The notes: a model not told the origin generated them from the sequence alone. A stretch of 64,000 nt of DNA from an uncultured Eubacteriales bacterium (GCA_948443845.1 CAOJUE010000004.1:1-64000); one strand, 5' to 3'; numbered from the stretch's first letter, positions 11,074 through 20,421 are shown. Numbers and translations are program-made.

Positions 11074-11199
11074 ATGCAAAAAGTTAAATTTTCAAGTAAA
11101 CAAAAGAAAAAGCTTAAGAAAGCACTACATAGTTTTATAGACTTTACCAAAAAACTTCTTGAAATTGTAAAACTTGTCAAAGACATCTTGCATTCTTAA
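11074..11199 (+). CDS. 41-residue cationic amphipathic peptide, copy 2
   Basis: Paralogue of the gene at 10646: same length, same ribosome site, same KQKKKLKK block, with conservative changes (FSSK for NSSNK region, TKKLLEIVKLVKDIL in the helix). Substitutions keep the heptad-like hydrophobic face and the charges. Two slightly different peptides from adjacent genes is the arrangement of two-component leaderless bacteriocins, but there is no recognisable immunity or export gene next to it. Confidence 0.75.
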   Translation: MQKVKFSSKQKKKLKKALHSFIDFTKKLLEIVKLVKDILHS

Positions 11200-11206
11200 G
11201 CAAAAT

Positions 11207-11240
11207 AAAACTGGTAGTGTTGTGGCACTACCAGTTTTTT
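11207..11240 (+). terminator. Terminator of peptide gene 2
   Basis: 13-bp stem AAAACTGGTAGTG with its complement, then TTTT. Confidence 0.85.
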
Positions 11241-11333
11241 CATTTTTTATGCAAGTTAAATTTTCAAACTTTTTATGCATTTATATTACTATTATACTAA
11301 ATTTTTTAACTTTGTCAATACTTTTCTCAAAAT

Positions 11334-13439
11334 TTACTCATACAGATCCTTTTTACTCAAATTAATTCTTCCCTGTTCATCAATTTCCGTCACTTTCACC
11401 GTTACTTCTTCCCCAACTTTTAGCACATCTTCTACTTTATTTACTCTTTCTTTCGAAATCTTCGAAATATGAAGCAATCCTTCTTTTCCGCCACCTAAGT
11501 CGATAAATGCACCAAATGTTGCAATTCTCACTACTTTTCCTGTATAAATTCCATCTTTCTCGATTTCTCTCGTGATTTCTTCAATCATCAACCTAGCTAA
11601 TTCTGCTTTTCCATTCGAATCCGAATAAATGAAAATTCTTCCGTCTTCTTCAATATCAATTTTAACGCCAGTTTCTTCAATGATTTTATTAATCACTTTT
11701 CCACCAGTACCAATGACATCACGGATTTTTTCTGGATTAATGAGCATATTAATAATTCTTGGTGCATATTCCGAAATTTGGTCACGAGGTTTTGCAATTT
11801 GTTTTAGCATGATTTCATCTAAAATATAGGCACGTGCTTTTTTCGTCCTGCTAAACGCTTCTTCAATCACTTCATATGACAATCCATCAACCTTAATATC
11901 CACCTGAATTGCTGTAATTCCGTCCTTCGTTCCACCAACTTTGAAATCCATATCGCCGAAAAAATCTTCAATTCCTTGAATATCTGTGATGACAACATAA
12001 TTTTCTGGATTTTCTTCATCTGTAATCAAACCTGTTGAAATTCCTGCAACTGGCTTCTTGATAGGAACACCAGCATCCATCAATGCCAAAGTCGAGCCAC
12101 AAATACTTCCTTGCGAAGTCGAACCATTCGAACTTAAAATTTCTGACACAACTCTTATCGTATAAGGAAATTCTTCTTTGTCTGGAATGACTGGCAAAAG
12201 CGCTCTTTCCGCCAAGGCACCATGGCCAATTTCTCTACGACCTGGTCCACGAGAAGCCTTTGCTTCTCCAACGCTATATCCTGGGAAATTATAATGATGA
12301 ATATATCGTTTCGATTCTTCCGTGTCCAATCCGTCCAAAACTTGTTCTTCACTAGCCGTTCCCAATGTTACAATTGACATGACTTGCGTTCTACCACGCG
12401 AAAATACAGCACTACCATGTGTTCTTGGAAGCACACCAACTTCGCAAGAAAGTGGTCGAATATCGTAAATACCTCTTCCATCAACTCTTTTTTGTTCTTC
12501 TAAAATTAATTTACGAACTGTCTTTTTCTCTAATTTGTAAATAGCATCTGCAATTGCTCTTTTGTCTTCTTCTAGTTTTTCTGTTCCAAATTTTTCCGCA
12601 TACCAATTTTCGACATCACTTGTAAATTGGTCGATTTTCGCGTCTCTTTCTGGCTTGTCTGGGGTTTGAACCTCTTGTTTCATACGAGTGCCAAATTCAT
12701 CGCTAACGATTTTGTAGATTGCTTCATCAACCGTAAAATGGGTGTATTCAAATTTTGGCTTGCCAATTTCGGCTTTCATGTTTGAAATAAATTCGCAAAT
12801 TTTCTTGATTTCTACATGCGCTTTTTTGATGGCTTCTAACATAATTTCGTCTGGAATTTCATCTGCTCCTGCCTCAATCATAGCAATCTTGTCCATCGTT
12901 CCAGCAACTGTTAATGTTAATCGGCTATTTTCTCTTTGTTTTTCCGTTGGGTTAATGATAATTTCGTTATTAACATATCCAACTGCTACTGATCCTGTTG
13001 GTCCACCAAATGGAATATCAGAAATGGAAAGTGCAACAGATGAACCAATCATCGCACACACTTCTGGTGAGCAATCTTGGTCAACCGACAAAACTAAACA
13101 ACTAACAACGACATCATTTCTAAAATCCTTTGGAAATAATGGTCTGATTGGTCTGTCGATGACTCTTGAGGTTAGAATTGCTTTTTCGGTTGGTTTTCCT
13201 TCTCTTTTTTGAAAGCTGCCTGGTATTTTTCCGACAGCGTATAATCTTTCTTCATAATCAACTGATAATGGGAAGAAATCAATTCCTTCCTTTGGCTCTT
13301 TGGAAGCTGTAACATTCACTAATACGACTGTATCGCCATATCTTACCGTAACACTTCCATTGGCTAGTCCGCAATATTTTCCTGTTTCAATTGTCAATTT
13401 TCTTCCTGCTAAATCCATACTATAAGTTTTTGGTTCCAT
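11334..13439 (-). CDS. pnp: Polyribonucleotide nucleotidyltransferase (PNPase)
   Basis: 701 residues from the ATG at 13439 (AGGAGGG upstream). 3'-5' phosphorolytic exoribonuclease of mRNA decay. Two RNase PH domains (SVTVRYGDTVVLVN; SRGRTQVMSIVTLG), the catalytic-site segment DIQGIEDFFGDMDFKVGGT, a KH domain (IGTGGKVINKIIEETG) and a C-terminal S1 domain (GKVVRIATFGAFIDLGGG). The C-terminus is a little short. rpsO is not upstream, unlike in many bacteria. No CGG codon among all its arginines. Confidence 0.97.
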   Translation of the reverse strand: MEPKTYSMDLAGRKLTIETGKYCGLANGSVTVRYGDTVVLVNVTASKEPKEGIDFFPLSVDYEERLYAVGKIPGSFQKREGKPTEKAILTSRVIDRPIRPLFPKDFRNDVVVSCLVLSVDQDCSPEVCAMIGSSVALSISDIPFGGPTGSVAVGYVNNEIIINPTEKQRENSRLTLTVAGTMDKIAMIEAGADEIPDEIMLEAIKKAHVEIKKICEFISNMKAEIGKPKFEYTHFTVDEAIYKIVSDEFGTRMKQEVQTPDKPERDAKIDQFTSDVENWYAEKFGTEKLEEDKRAIADAIYKLEKKTVRKLILEEQKRVDGRGIYDIRPLSCEVGVLPRTHGSAVFSRGRTQVMSIVTLGTASEEQVLDGLDTEESKRYIHHYNFPGYSVGEAKASRGPGRREIGHGALAERALLPVIPDKEEFPYTIRVVSEILSSNGSTSQGSICGSTLALMDAGVPIKKPVAGISTGLITDEENPENYVVITDIQGIEDFFGDMDFKVGGTKDGITAIQVDIKVDGLSYEVIEEAFSRTKKARAYILDEIMLKQIAKPRDQISEYAPRIINMLINPEKIRDVIGTGGKVINKIIEETGVKIDIEEDGRIFIYSDSNGKAELARLMIEEITREIEKDGIYTGKVVRIATFGAFIDLGGGKEGLLHISKISKERVNKVEDVLKVGEEVTVKVTEIDEQGRINLSKKDLYE

Positions 13440-13460
13440 AAAATTCCCTCCTAAATTTAT

Positions 13461-13540
13461 CATTTATTTGAAAGGTAACCTCTGAAAAATGCTTAAAAAC
13501 AAGAGAAGCACTTTGCACAAGCTACTATTTCAAATAAATG
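13461..13540 (-). promoter_or_regulatory. Long hairpin in the pnp leader
   Basis: A perfect 13-bp inverted repeat (CATTTATTTGAAA with its complement) encloses about 54 bases with a smaller stem, ending 21 bases before the pnp ATG. pnp is autoregulated through a leader hairpin in enterobacteria; a similar role here is inference. Confidence 0.5.
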
Positions 13541-13679
13541 TTTTTATTATTTTACTATATTATTTGCAAAATTGCAAGTGATATTTGTAATTTCATGTGT
13601 TTTTCGCACTTTCACCATTTCAAATTTTAAAAAATTCTCCTAAAAGGCTTTAAAATCCATTTTTACGCTACTTTTCTTT

Positions 13680-13885
13680 TTCATAATGATGTATGCCTAC
13701 TTTTTGTTTTTATGCCTTTATTTGGGCATTCTAGTAGGCCATTTTGAAAACTTATTTTTCTGATGCAATGTATTTTTATAGACGTATAAGGCATAAAATG
13801 CCGTTTAAATTAATTTGTAGGATTTTTTAGCCATTTTTCTCTATTTTTTTAAGTTCGTGGCTTAAAATCGATTTTGGAAATTAAA
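13680..13885. repeat. Dispersed non-coding element, copy 1
   Basis: No open frame. Aligns by eye with 51368-51568 through shared blocks (CTACTTTTT, TATTTTTCTGAT, TATTTTTATAG, GCATAAAAT, GGCTTAAAAT). Both copies lie between the leader of one minus-strand gene and the terminator of the next. Confidence 0.5.
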
Positions 13886-13892
13886 AATAGCA

Positions 13893-13928
13893 AACTCCCT
13901 ATCATTTTATTATAAATGATAGGGAGTT
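13893..13928 (-). terminator. Terminator-like hairpin after the 13939 gene
   Basis: 15-bp perfect stem (AACTCCCTATCATTT with complement), 6-base loop, followed on minus by a short T run. Confidence 0.7.
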
Positions 13929-13938
13929 GCAAGAAGGA

Positions 13939-15261
13939 CTATTGAGTTGACTCCTCACTTTCAGAAGCACTGCTATCTGGTGTTTCTTCGTCATATGCAG
14001 TCTCATCAACTGGTAAAGCCTCGGCAATAACTTCCTCTGTCTCTGTCGATTCTTTAACCATTTGGTCGGTTGTAGAGGTTTCTGCAGCTACAATGTCATT
14101 TTCGGGCATTTCGCTGATAAGCGAATTCAAAAACACTTGTTCCAAGATTGTTTTCTCTTCCAGACCTTCCAGCATTTTTCGGAGTTCTTTTGCCGTTTGA
14201 GAATTACATCTCGCATTTTCGTACACCAGCTTTAAAAACTCCCCAGATTCCTGCTCGTCTGGAAGGTTGGCATAAAAATCGCTATAGATCTGCTCATTTT
14301 CTGCTATCAAAACTGGAAAGACTTTATTTAGGATAAACTCTTTGTTAGCCTTGTCAACATGTATATAAAGTCTTGCCAAGTCTTCTGGTGTATATATCGG
14401 ATTGACATTCCCCTTACTTTCAAGTAAGTCTTCCAAGAAGGTAATCTGCTTGTCATAGGAAACATCTCTCCACTCGATATATTTTTCTTTTCCCAGAATA
14501 TCGTAGAAAGCCTCAAAGTGTTTCCACTCATTTGTATCACTCATGATATCTACTATCTCACTAGAAGTAAGGCGTTCCATAATTCTCTCTGCAGGCAAGC
14601 TCTCCAGCAAATTTTCTAAAATGTAATCCAGCCATCCGTTATGCGTTTGAACCTGCATAATCTTAATTACATTTTCTGAAGCAAGTTGAAAGATTGCTCT
14701 AAGCACTTTCTGCTTTTCTTCTGATAATCTTTCGAACTCAAGCGGTTCATCTTCCTCTATTGGTTTTTCTAGCGGATACAGTACCTGCTCCAAGTTCCCT
14801 AAAAACTTTGCTAAATCGTTCTCCGTCTGTAGAGAAATGAACAAGGCTGTTAATTTTTCGTCATGAATTTCATGAATAATATCGAGCCTTTGCCCATTAT
14901 CGGATGTGTTGAATATCTTTAAAATACTCTCTTCTCCCAACTCATTTAATATGGTCGGAAACCGATTCGCTGGAATACTCTGACAAAGAGTTGCACTATC
15001 TGATGCTGAACGAATTAATGCTTTCAAATTGGTATCGTCAATCCAATTAATCATCTGCAAAAGCAACTCTCCATCACCAGAGATTACCTCCACAAATTCC
15101 TGCTTTGCTTCAACTCTCAGCTGCTGTACGAAGTCGTTGTAATTCTTCGGATGCAACTCCTGAAACATTTCTATGAGCTCTTTTTTTCTGGTTACTCTCT
15201 TTGTTTGAGCAATCTGCTCTGAAAGTACCTCTGTTAATATGTTCCGTAAATCTGTTTGCAT
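13939..15261 (-). CDS. Hypothetical protein, compositionally foreign, with two sense CGG codons
   Basis: 440 residues, mostly predicted helix, no membrane segment, with an acidic Ser/Thr/Glu-rich tail. No family recognised. Its base composition is visibly richer in G+C than its neighbours (many CTC, CTG, GCC). It is one of only two genes with in-frame CGG that do not need a shift: codon 6 (15244-15246) and 14962-14964. Applying the skip rule to codon 6 would stop translation three codons later. It lies next to tRNA-Arg, a common integration spot. Recent transfer from a host with ordinary CGG decoding is the simplest reading; the gene may not be expressed in full here. Confidence 0.6.
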   Translation of the reverse strand: MQTDLRNILTEVLSEQIAQTKRVTRKKELIEMFQELHPKNYNDFVQQLRVEAKQEFVEVISGDGELLLQMINWIDDTNLKALIRSASDSATLCQSIPANRFPTILNELGEESILKIFNTSDNGQRLDIIHEIHDEKLTALFISLQTENDLAKFLGNLEQVLYPLEKPIEEDEPLEFERLSEEKQKVLRAIFQLASENVIKIMQVQTHNGWLDYILENLLESLPAERIMERLTSSEIVDIMSDTNEWKHFEAFYDILGKEKYIEWRDVSYDKQITFLEDLLESKGNVNPIYTPEDLARLYIHVDKANKEFILNKVFPVLIAENEQIYSDFYANLPDEQESGEFLKLVYENARCNSQTAKELRKMLEGLEEKTILEQVFLNSLISEMPENDIVAAETSTTDQMVKESTETEEVIAEALPVDETAYDEETPDSSASESEESTQ

Positions 15262-15449
15262 ATGTTTTTCCTCCTTTTAAATAAACACATAAATACATTA
15301 TAGTATCACATACCTTTGCATTATACCACAATTTTCAAGATTATGCAAGACTTTACATAAAAATATTTTAATTTTTTTGCGTTTTTCCCTTGTTTTTAGA
15401 AATCAATCTCTTTTAGAATGATAAAAATGATATTTTTTCCAAAAAATGA

Positions 15450-15478
15450 TTGACAAACAAAAAATAATATGGTAATAT
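15450..15478 (+). promoter_or_regulatory. Promoter of tRNA-Arg
   Basis: TTGACA-17-TAATAT, 24 bases before the tRNA. Confidence 0.75.
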
Positions 15479-15501
15479 ATTTATTGTCTGTTAAGGCATA
15501 T

Positions 15502-15578
<77 letters not shown>

Positions 15579-15588
15579 TTTATCATAA

Positions 15589-15616
15589 AAACCCTAGGTA
15601 AAACCTAGGGTTTTTT
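15589..15616 (+). terminator. Terminator of tRNA-Arg
   Basis: Stem AAACCCTAGGT/ACCTAGGGTTT followed by TTT. Confidence 0.9.
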
Positions 15617-15631
15617 ATCATATTCGAATTT

Positions 15632-17299
15632 TTACGGAATAAAAATTCCATGCTCCATCAAATTCTGCGATGGTGGCGGTTCTGACGGTGAATTTGTAAA
15701 TTTGACAACCATTACATCGTTAATCATTTTTACCGAATTCTTTCCTGGGAAAATATCCATTTCCTTGAATTCATCGGAATGTATGATCGTATAATATTCG
15801 TAATCATCACAAAAATTAATTTGCATTCCAAAAAATAAATTGTAGAAATTGCTCCAAGTTGATTCATGCCCCCAATAAGTTGCGTGGAAAAGCGATGTGC
15901 GCAAACTGTTGGCTACGGTGTAATTATAAATATCCATGGTTTTGTTAAAATTCGTGTCATCAATAATTCCTGCAAATAATTTTTTCATGTCAGAACGATA
16001 GCCTGGATATTCTTCCATTCTGCTAATTACGCGATTGACAATACCTCTTGCTTGGTTGTATGAAAGTTCTGTTGTCTCATAAGTTATCACAACCGATAAA
16101 AAGTAAGTCTCCAAAATAACTGCTGTAATCAGTACCATTCCCCAATTTAAAATCTTGGATAAAATCCATTTTTCTTGTAACATTTCAAATGTCATTAAAA
16201 CAAATGGAATAATAAGTGCCATTTGGGTTGCCGTCAAATAGTAAATTTCATTTCCTGGCGCCGCAATTACGACTAAATTGAGTGCTATTGGGAAAAGCAC
16301 AATCAAAATACATGCAAATATAAATCGAATGAAAAAGTCCTTTTTATTTTCATTTTTCAATCCTTTTACAAATAGAATTAGCATTGCCAAACCATACAAA
16401 GCAAAGAAAATCAAATACATTTTCTCTCTTCGCCATTGCCTGTTCAAAATCACGCCATCAGCAAAGAGATATTTGACAAATGCGACATATGCATTTTTTA
16501 TTGATTCTCCAAGCGAACCAAAAATCGTTGCCAAACCAATTCCATTTAATCCCCCATAGCTTGACATCGTCAAATGGTTGATTCTCAAAATAATTTTCGT
16601 CGCCAAATAATAAGCAACCACATAGATGACCAAAATCACAGCATTGACCAAAATTTCTTTTAACACTTTTAGGCTCGAGCCTTCTTCTGTTAGCAACCTT
16701 TTAACCGCTAACATCAAAATCAGCCCAACCGTAATTCCCATATAACTTTGATAGGTGGAAAGCATTAATACAAAAGAAATCATGCCAAGTAGAAAACCGA
16801 TTTTTTTGTTTTTGATTTTATACAAACTATATACCGTAAAAACAGCCAAAAACATCGAATAGAAATACACATCTGCGGTGTAAGCATACAAAAGCGTCAT
16901 GCACAAACTTGGTGAAACCACTAAAACAATTGTGGTAAGAATACGAAATAGTTTTCCTTTGATTTCGAATAAATCCACAATAAAAATATTGACAAATCCT
17001 AGAATGACAATGGAAATTAAAGTCGTAATAAAGGGAAATGCAATGTTGTTGCGAATGGAGTCAAATAAGTCAATTCCCCATCTTCCCAATGTTGCTTCAT
17101 AGCCACCTGCGGTGTAGTGAATTCCGTTTAGTAAGCCATCTTGGCTTAAAATTAGGTTGGAAATCAAGATAAAATGGGTTATGAGCCCAGCAATCATCGT
17201 TAGTAGAAAAATAAAACGTCTGTCTTGATTAAAATATTCTTTCAACAATTCCCACATTTCTTCTGGGGATTTGAACATTGTTTTGATCTTTTCTTTCAT
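15632..17299 (-). CDS. GtrII-type membrane glucosyltransferase-like protein
   Basis: 555 residues with about ten membrane helices in the first 420 residues and an extracytoplasmic C-terminal part. Features of the Glucos_trans_II family: early periplasmic loop with YTAGGYEATLGRWGIDLFD, a TADVYFYSM loop and STYQSYMG. Such enzymes transfer sugars from a lipid carrier to surface polysaccharide. The ATG follows AAAGGAGAA. No CGG codon. Monocistronic or followed by the tRNA terminator on the other strand. Substrate unknown. Confidence 0.75.
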   Translation of the reverse strand: MKEKIKTMFKSPEEMWELLKEYFNQDRRFIFLLTMIAGLITHFILISNLILSQDGLLNGIHYTAGGYEATLGRWGIDLFDSIRNNIAFPFITTLISIVILGFVNIFIVDLFEIKGKLFRILTTIVLVVSPSLCMTLLYAYTADVYFYSMFLAVFTVYSLYKIKNKKIGFLLGMISFVLMLSTYQSYMGITVGLILMLAVKRLLTEEGSSLKVLKEILVNAVILVIYVVAYYLATKIILRINHLTMSSYGGLNGIGLATIFGSLGESIKNAYVAFVKYLFADGVILNRQWRREKMYLIFFALYGLAMLILFVKGLKNENKKDFFIRFIFACILIVLFPIALNLVVIAAPGNEIYYLTATQMALIIPFVLMTFEMLQEKWILSKILNWGMVLITAVILETYFLSVVITYETTELSYNQARGIVNRVISRMEEYPGYRSDMKKLFAGIIDDTNFNKTMDIYNYTVANSLRTSLFHATYWGHESTWSNFYNLFFGMQINFCDDYEYYTIIHSDEFKEMDIFPGKNSVKMINDVMVVKFTNSPSEPPPSQNLMEHGIFIP

Positions 17300-17388
17300 T
17301 GTTTTCTCCTTAAAATCTAGTTTTATTCGTATGAATCATATTATGTTTCTATGAATTTGTCAATACTATTCGCTTTTTTCAGTTTCCA

Positions 17389-17428
17389 AAAAAAGACCAC
17401 TTGAAATAGAAATTTCCAAGTAGTCTTA
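17389..17428 (-). terminator. Terminator after the ferredoxin gene
   Basis: On minus, AAGACTACTTGGAAATT...TTTCAAGTGGTCTT stem followed by seven T. Confidence 0.8.
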
Positions 17429-17454
17429 AAAAGTTGCTATTTTGCATAAGTATT

Positions 17455-17634
17455 TTAATTTTCTCCGTCCTTTTTTGGTGCCTCAACTGGGCAAACTCCT
17501 GCACAAGTTCCACATTCGATGCATACGTTCTCATCGATAACATATTTGTCGTCTCCTTGTGAAATACAACTTACTGGACATGCGCCTGCACATGCACCAC
17601 AACTAATACATTTCTCGGTAATTTTATAGGCCAT
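17455..17634 (-). CDS. 2[4Fe-4S] ferredoxin
   Basis: 59-residue clostridial-type ferredoxin: MAYKITEKC, then CISCGACAGACP and CIECGTCAGVCP, eight cysteines in two CxxCxxCxxxCP sets. Low-potential electron carrier in the cytoplasm for radical-SAM, hydrogenase or oxidoreductase partners. ATG preceded by AGGGGAGGT. Own terminator downstream. Confidence 0.97.
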   Translation of the reverse strand: MAYKITEKCISCGACAGACPVSCISQGDDKYVIDENVCIECGTCAGVCPVEAPKKDGEN

Positions 17635-17690
17635 TTTTTGGTACCTCCCCTTTTTTAATTTATTTTATTATATCAAATTTCTGACAATTG

Positions 17691-18164
17691 TCAATCACTT
17701 TTTTGAAAAAGACTTGCTATCTTTTCAAAAATTTTATGATACCATTTCTTTTCTTTATATTCTATGAGCGCTGTATTTGGATTATTCTCCTGTTTTGCAT
17801 TTTCTTCTGGTTCTAGATTTTGAAAAATCTTGTCTGGGTTATATTTTTCTCTCAATTCTTGTTGATATTTTTCTTCGTTTTCAAATAATTTTCGGTCAAA
17901 TTCTTTTCGTTCTTCTTCTGAACACAAATAATTTCGATAAATCATCGCTAGCAAGGCTTTGGTTTTTGGTGTAAAATTAATTTTTTCAAGACCATCAGAA
18001 TAGTCAAATTCTGGTTTGTAGTCTTCCATGGAAACGTCTTTAAAGAAATCCAACAACTGCAAAGGAATTTTGTTCGTCGCATTCAACGACAAATGCTCAA
18101 CAATGTCCAAAACTTCTGTTGCAGCAATTTTGTATTCCTCTGATACAACATCAATCTTTACCAT
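17691..18164 (-). CDS. Hypothetical protein of the 18-20 kb trio
   Basis: 157 residues from the ATG at 18164, overlapping the previous gene by 14 bases. No signal peptide. Middle part is charged and helical (SEEERKEFDRKLFENEEKYQ), C-terminus basic (KKWYHKIFEKI). No family recognised. It is translationally coupled to the transglutaminase-like gene, so it may be a partner or inhibitor of that enzyme; this is inference only. Confidence 0.55.
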   Translation of the reverse strand: MVKIDVVSEEYKIAATEVLDIVEHLSLNATNKIPLQLLDFFKDVSMEDYKPEFDYSDGLEKINFTPKTKALLAMIYRNYLCSEEERKEFDRKLFENEEKYQQELREKYNPDKIFQNLEPEENAKQENNPNTALIEYKEKKWYHKIFEKIASLFQKSD

Positions 18165-18930
18165 CTTTTTCTTCTCCCTTCTTATTTTTTTCTTCTGTTT
18201 GTAAGGTTTGTATTGCTTGTTTGGTTTCATTTGTAATCGCGTCAACATCGCTTAATTTAACATTTTCTATCACATTGGCAATTTGTTGATGATTCATTAC
18301 TGTGTAATCGCAAGGTTTCACTCCTTCATCAATTGTATGTGGTCCCCTATTTAATAAATCATCATCATTAACCATGCAAAAATCTTCTATTTTTCTACCA
18401 TTACACTTATCAAATTCATGTTTATCCTTAACAAATCTTCCATACGTCACATCAACATGGCTTCTATGTCCGTATCCATCTTCAACTATATTCCAAATAT
18501 GTTCACGTCTAATTCCCGTGTTTTCATCAACAACTGCTGTTTTTCCACTGCAAATTTCACACTTTATTCCAACTTTATCGCATAAATCCTTAAAAATTCG
18601 CCCTGTTGCTGCACATAATGCTTTTTTGTGCAAAAAAGCACTCATATAATTTGCCGTAGTACCAACATTTCTGTAGGCTACTGGAGTATTTTCATCGTCA
18701 TTAAATACACTAGGATAAACAGTTCCAACCTCTGTATTTCTTTCTAAACATTCATAATCATAATCCATTTCATTTACTAAGTAATCGTATAAATACTCAA
18801 CTTTTTCTTCAAACTGTAATGTTTTTGGCATTTTCTGAACAACTTGTTCTATTTTCTCATCATATGCCTTTTTCAACAATTCTTGTTGCTCTCTATTATC
18901 ATTTCGACTTATAATTTTAATTCCGTTCAT
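18151..18930 (-). CDS. Transglutaminase/cysteine-protease-fold protein
   Basis: 259 residues. A transglutaminase-like core is visible in order: YDYLVNEMDYDYEC, then ALCAATGRIFKDLCDKVGIKCE with the likely nucleophile Cys, REHIWNIVE with the His, and HVDVTYGR with the Asp. No signal peptide. The C-terminal KLSDVDAITNETKQAI segment is shared with the next gene upstream (KLSDVEEVTKETKEGV), so the two proteins carry a common tail module. Substrate unknown; cytoplasmic or exported by an unknown route. Confidence 0.65.
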   Translation of the reverse strand: MNGIKIISRNDNREQQELLKKAYDEKIEQVVQKMPKTLQFEEKVEYLYDYLVNEMDYDYECLERNTEVGTVYPSVFNDDENTPVAYRNVGTTANYMSAFLHKKALCAATGRIFKDLCDKVGIKCEICSGKTAVVDENTGIRREHIWNIVEDGYGHRSHVDVTYGRFVKDKHEFDKCNGRKIEDFCMVNDDDLLNRGPHTIDEGVKPCDYTVMNHQQIANVIENVKLSDVDAITNETKQAIQTLQTEEKNKKGEEKDGKD

Positions 18931-18984
18931 TTTTTATTCCTTTCCTTCATTATTTTCATAAACCTACATTTTTTAAATACACTA

Positions 18985-20286
18985 TTATTCTTTCTCCTCT
19001 TGCACTTTTTCTCCTATTCTTAAACTTTTAACTCCTTCTTTCGTTTCCTTCGTTACTTCTTCAACATCACTTAATTTCACATCCCCCACACATTTCGCAA
19101 TTTGCTCTTTTGCTTTTATATCTGCTGCTTGATTGACTAATATATAATACTCTGAATTGATCTGTTGACATAATAGAGCACAATTATCTGGGCTTATATG
19201 TTGGATAATTGCATTCAAATTGAAACTTTGTTCTAATACATTATCTAGTTTTTCCATAGGCGTCATTTGTGAAACATCTGGAAAATATACCTTATGATGT
19301 TTCTCAAAGAACTCTTGCGCTTTAGGATTGGTTAAACTCTCAATTTGATTTCTCTTCTTTTCATTATTAAAGTTTTCATTAATCGGTTCCCCATTTCTTA
19401 GTTGTTCCCATGCCTTGGTTTTTCCAATCAAATTTTCAACTTCTTCTTTTCCCTTTTCATCACCATGCCTTCTCCATTTTTTCAAATCAACTTCAGAAGT
19501 TTCCTTTAATAAATGTTTTACTTGATCGGTAACATTTGTTTGATATGCATTACGTTCCAATATTTGATTATTATAGGCATCTTTTAACTCTTCTTGAGAG
19601 ATTCCTAAATACCTCATAACTGCTTTTTCTTCTTCGATTGTATTCATTGCTTCTTCCATGTAAATTCCTGTAACGCCCTCAAATTTCATAACTGTTTTTC
19701 CATCTTCTTGACTTTGGCTAAGGGAATACTTATATTTTACTGCTCCTACTCGATTGGTTAATATTCCTTGCTCTTCAATCGTAAACTGCTTGTCCTCAGC
19801 ATTCCAAGCATGACCTAGTTCATGTTGTAAATCAGCAACATGAATATCGGTTCCAAAAAATTCTTTGGCTTTTCCTTCTACTTTTGGAATATAAATAAAA
19901 GACTTTTTCCCTACAACTTGCATCTTCTCATTTATGATTGGCTCTGCTGTAAAGGCCCCTAGAGCAATTCCTTTTCCATATTCTCTCGTCTTATCCTGTT
20001 TTTCCTCAATAATATGTGGATTGATAGCTCCAATATACTTTTTCTCTAATTCCGCAAGTCCCTGTTCTGTCAAATTTTCGGTGACTACAATCGGCGTATT
20101 CCTTAGCATTTGGTAAAACAATTCTCGATCTTCTTTCGAAGAATCCTCCAACATCGCTGGAACTGCCTTCAGCAAAACCGTCCTTAAACTATCATTTCCC
20201 TCTATATCTTCTCGGTCATATCCATATTTTTCGCAAGTCTCTTCTACAATGCCTTGGCATTCTTCTAATAGTTCTTCTTTGGTCAT
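18985..20286 (-). CDS. Putative zinc metalloprotease (HELGH motif)
   Basis: 433 residues, no signal peptide or membrane helix. Residues near 155 read DLQHELGHAWNAE, a zincin HExxH site; a downstream GVTGIYMEEAMNTIEEEKA stretch could supply the third ligand (Glu). The protein ends in the same KLSDV...TKET tail module as the adjacent transglutaminase-like protein. The pairing of a zincin and a transglutaminase-like enzyme with a shared tail resembles effector or toxin cargo, but no secretion signal or immunity gene is evident. Protease activity is inferred from the motif only. Confidence 0.55.
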   Translation of the reverse strand: MTKEELLEECQGIVEETCEKYGYDREDIEGNDSLRTVLLKAVPAMLEDSSKEDRELFYQMLRNTPIVVTENLTEQGLAELEKKYIGAINPHIIEEKQDKTREYGKGIALGAFTAEPIINEKMQVVGKKSFIYIPKVEGKAKEFFGTDIHVADLQHELGHAWNAEDKQFTIEEQGILTNRVGAVKYKYSLSQSQEDGKTVMKFEGVTGIYMEEAMNTIEEEKAVMRYLGISQEELKDAYNNQILERNAYQTNVTDQVKHLLKETSEVDLKKWRRHGDEKGKEEVENLIGKTKAWEQLRNGEPINENFNNEKKRNQIESLTNPKAQEFFEKHHKVYFPDVSQMTPMEKLDNVLEQSFNLNAIIQHISPDNCALLCQQINSEYYILVNQAADIKAKEQIAKCVGDVKLSDVEEVTKETKEGVKSLRIGEKVQEEKE

Positions 20287-20345
20287 ATTTTTTCTCCCTA
20301 AATATTATTTTAACACCCTATGCACATTTTTTCAATTTTGTCAAC

Positions 20346-20374
20346 TTGACATAATTCAAAAAATATGATATAAT
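20346..20374 (+). promoter_or_regulatory. Perfect consensus promoter on the plus strand with no plus-strand gene
   Basis: TTGACA-17-TATAAT. Both flanking genes are on minus, so transcription would run antisense into mtaD. A perfect 10-bp hairpin (ATGGACGATT with complement, 20395-20417) follows about 20 bases later. Confidence 0.55.
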
Positions 20375-20421
20375 AAAAGGTTAAGGTACCACAAATGGAC
20401 GATTGGTAATCGTCCATAGAG

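Larger units (their letters stand above)
10508..11335 (+). repeat. Tandem duplication of a ~400-bp peptide unit
   Basis: Two direct copies, offset by 427-428 bases, each holding promoter, long leader with a conserved hairpin (GATACTTTT...AAAAGTATT), ribosome site, 41-codon gene, terminator and an AT-rich tail. The coding parts differ at several codons and keep the frame, so both copies have been under selection since duplication. Confidence 0.85.
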
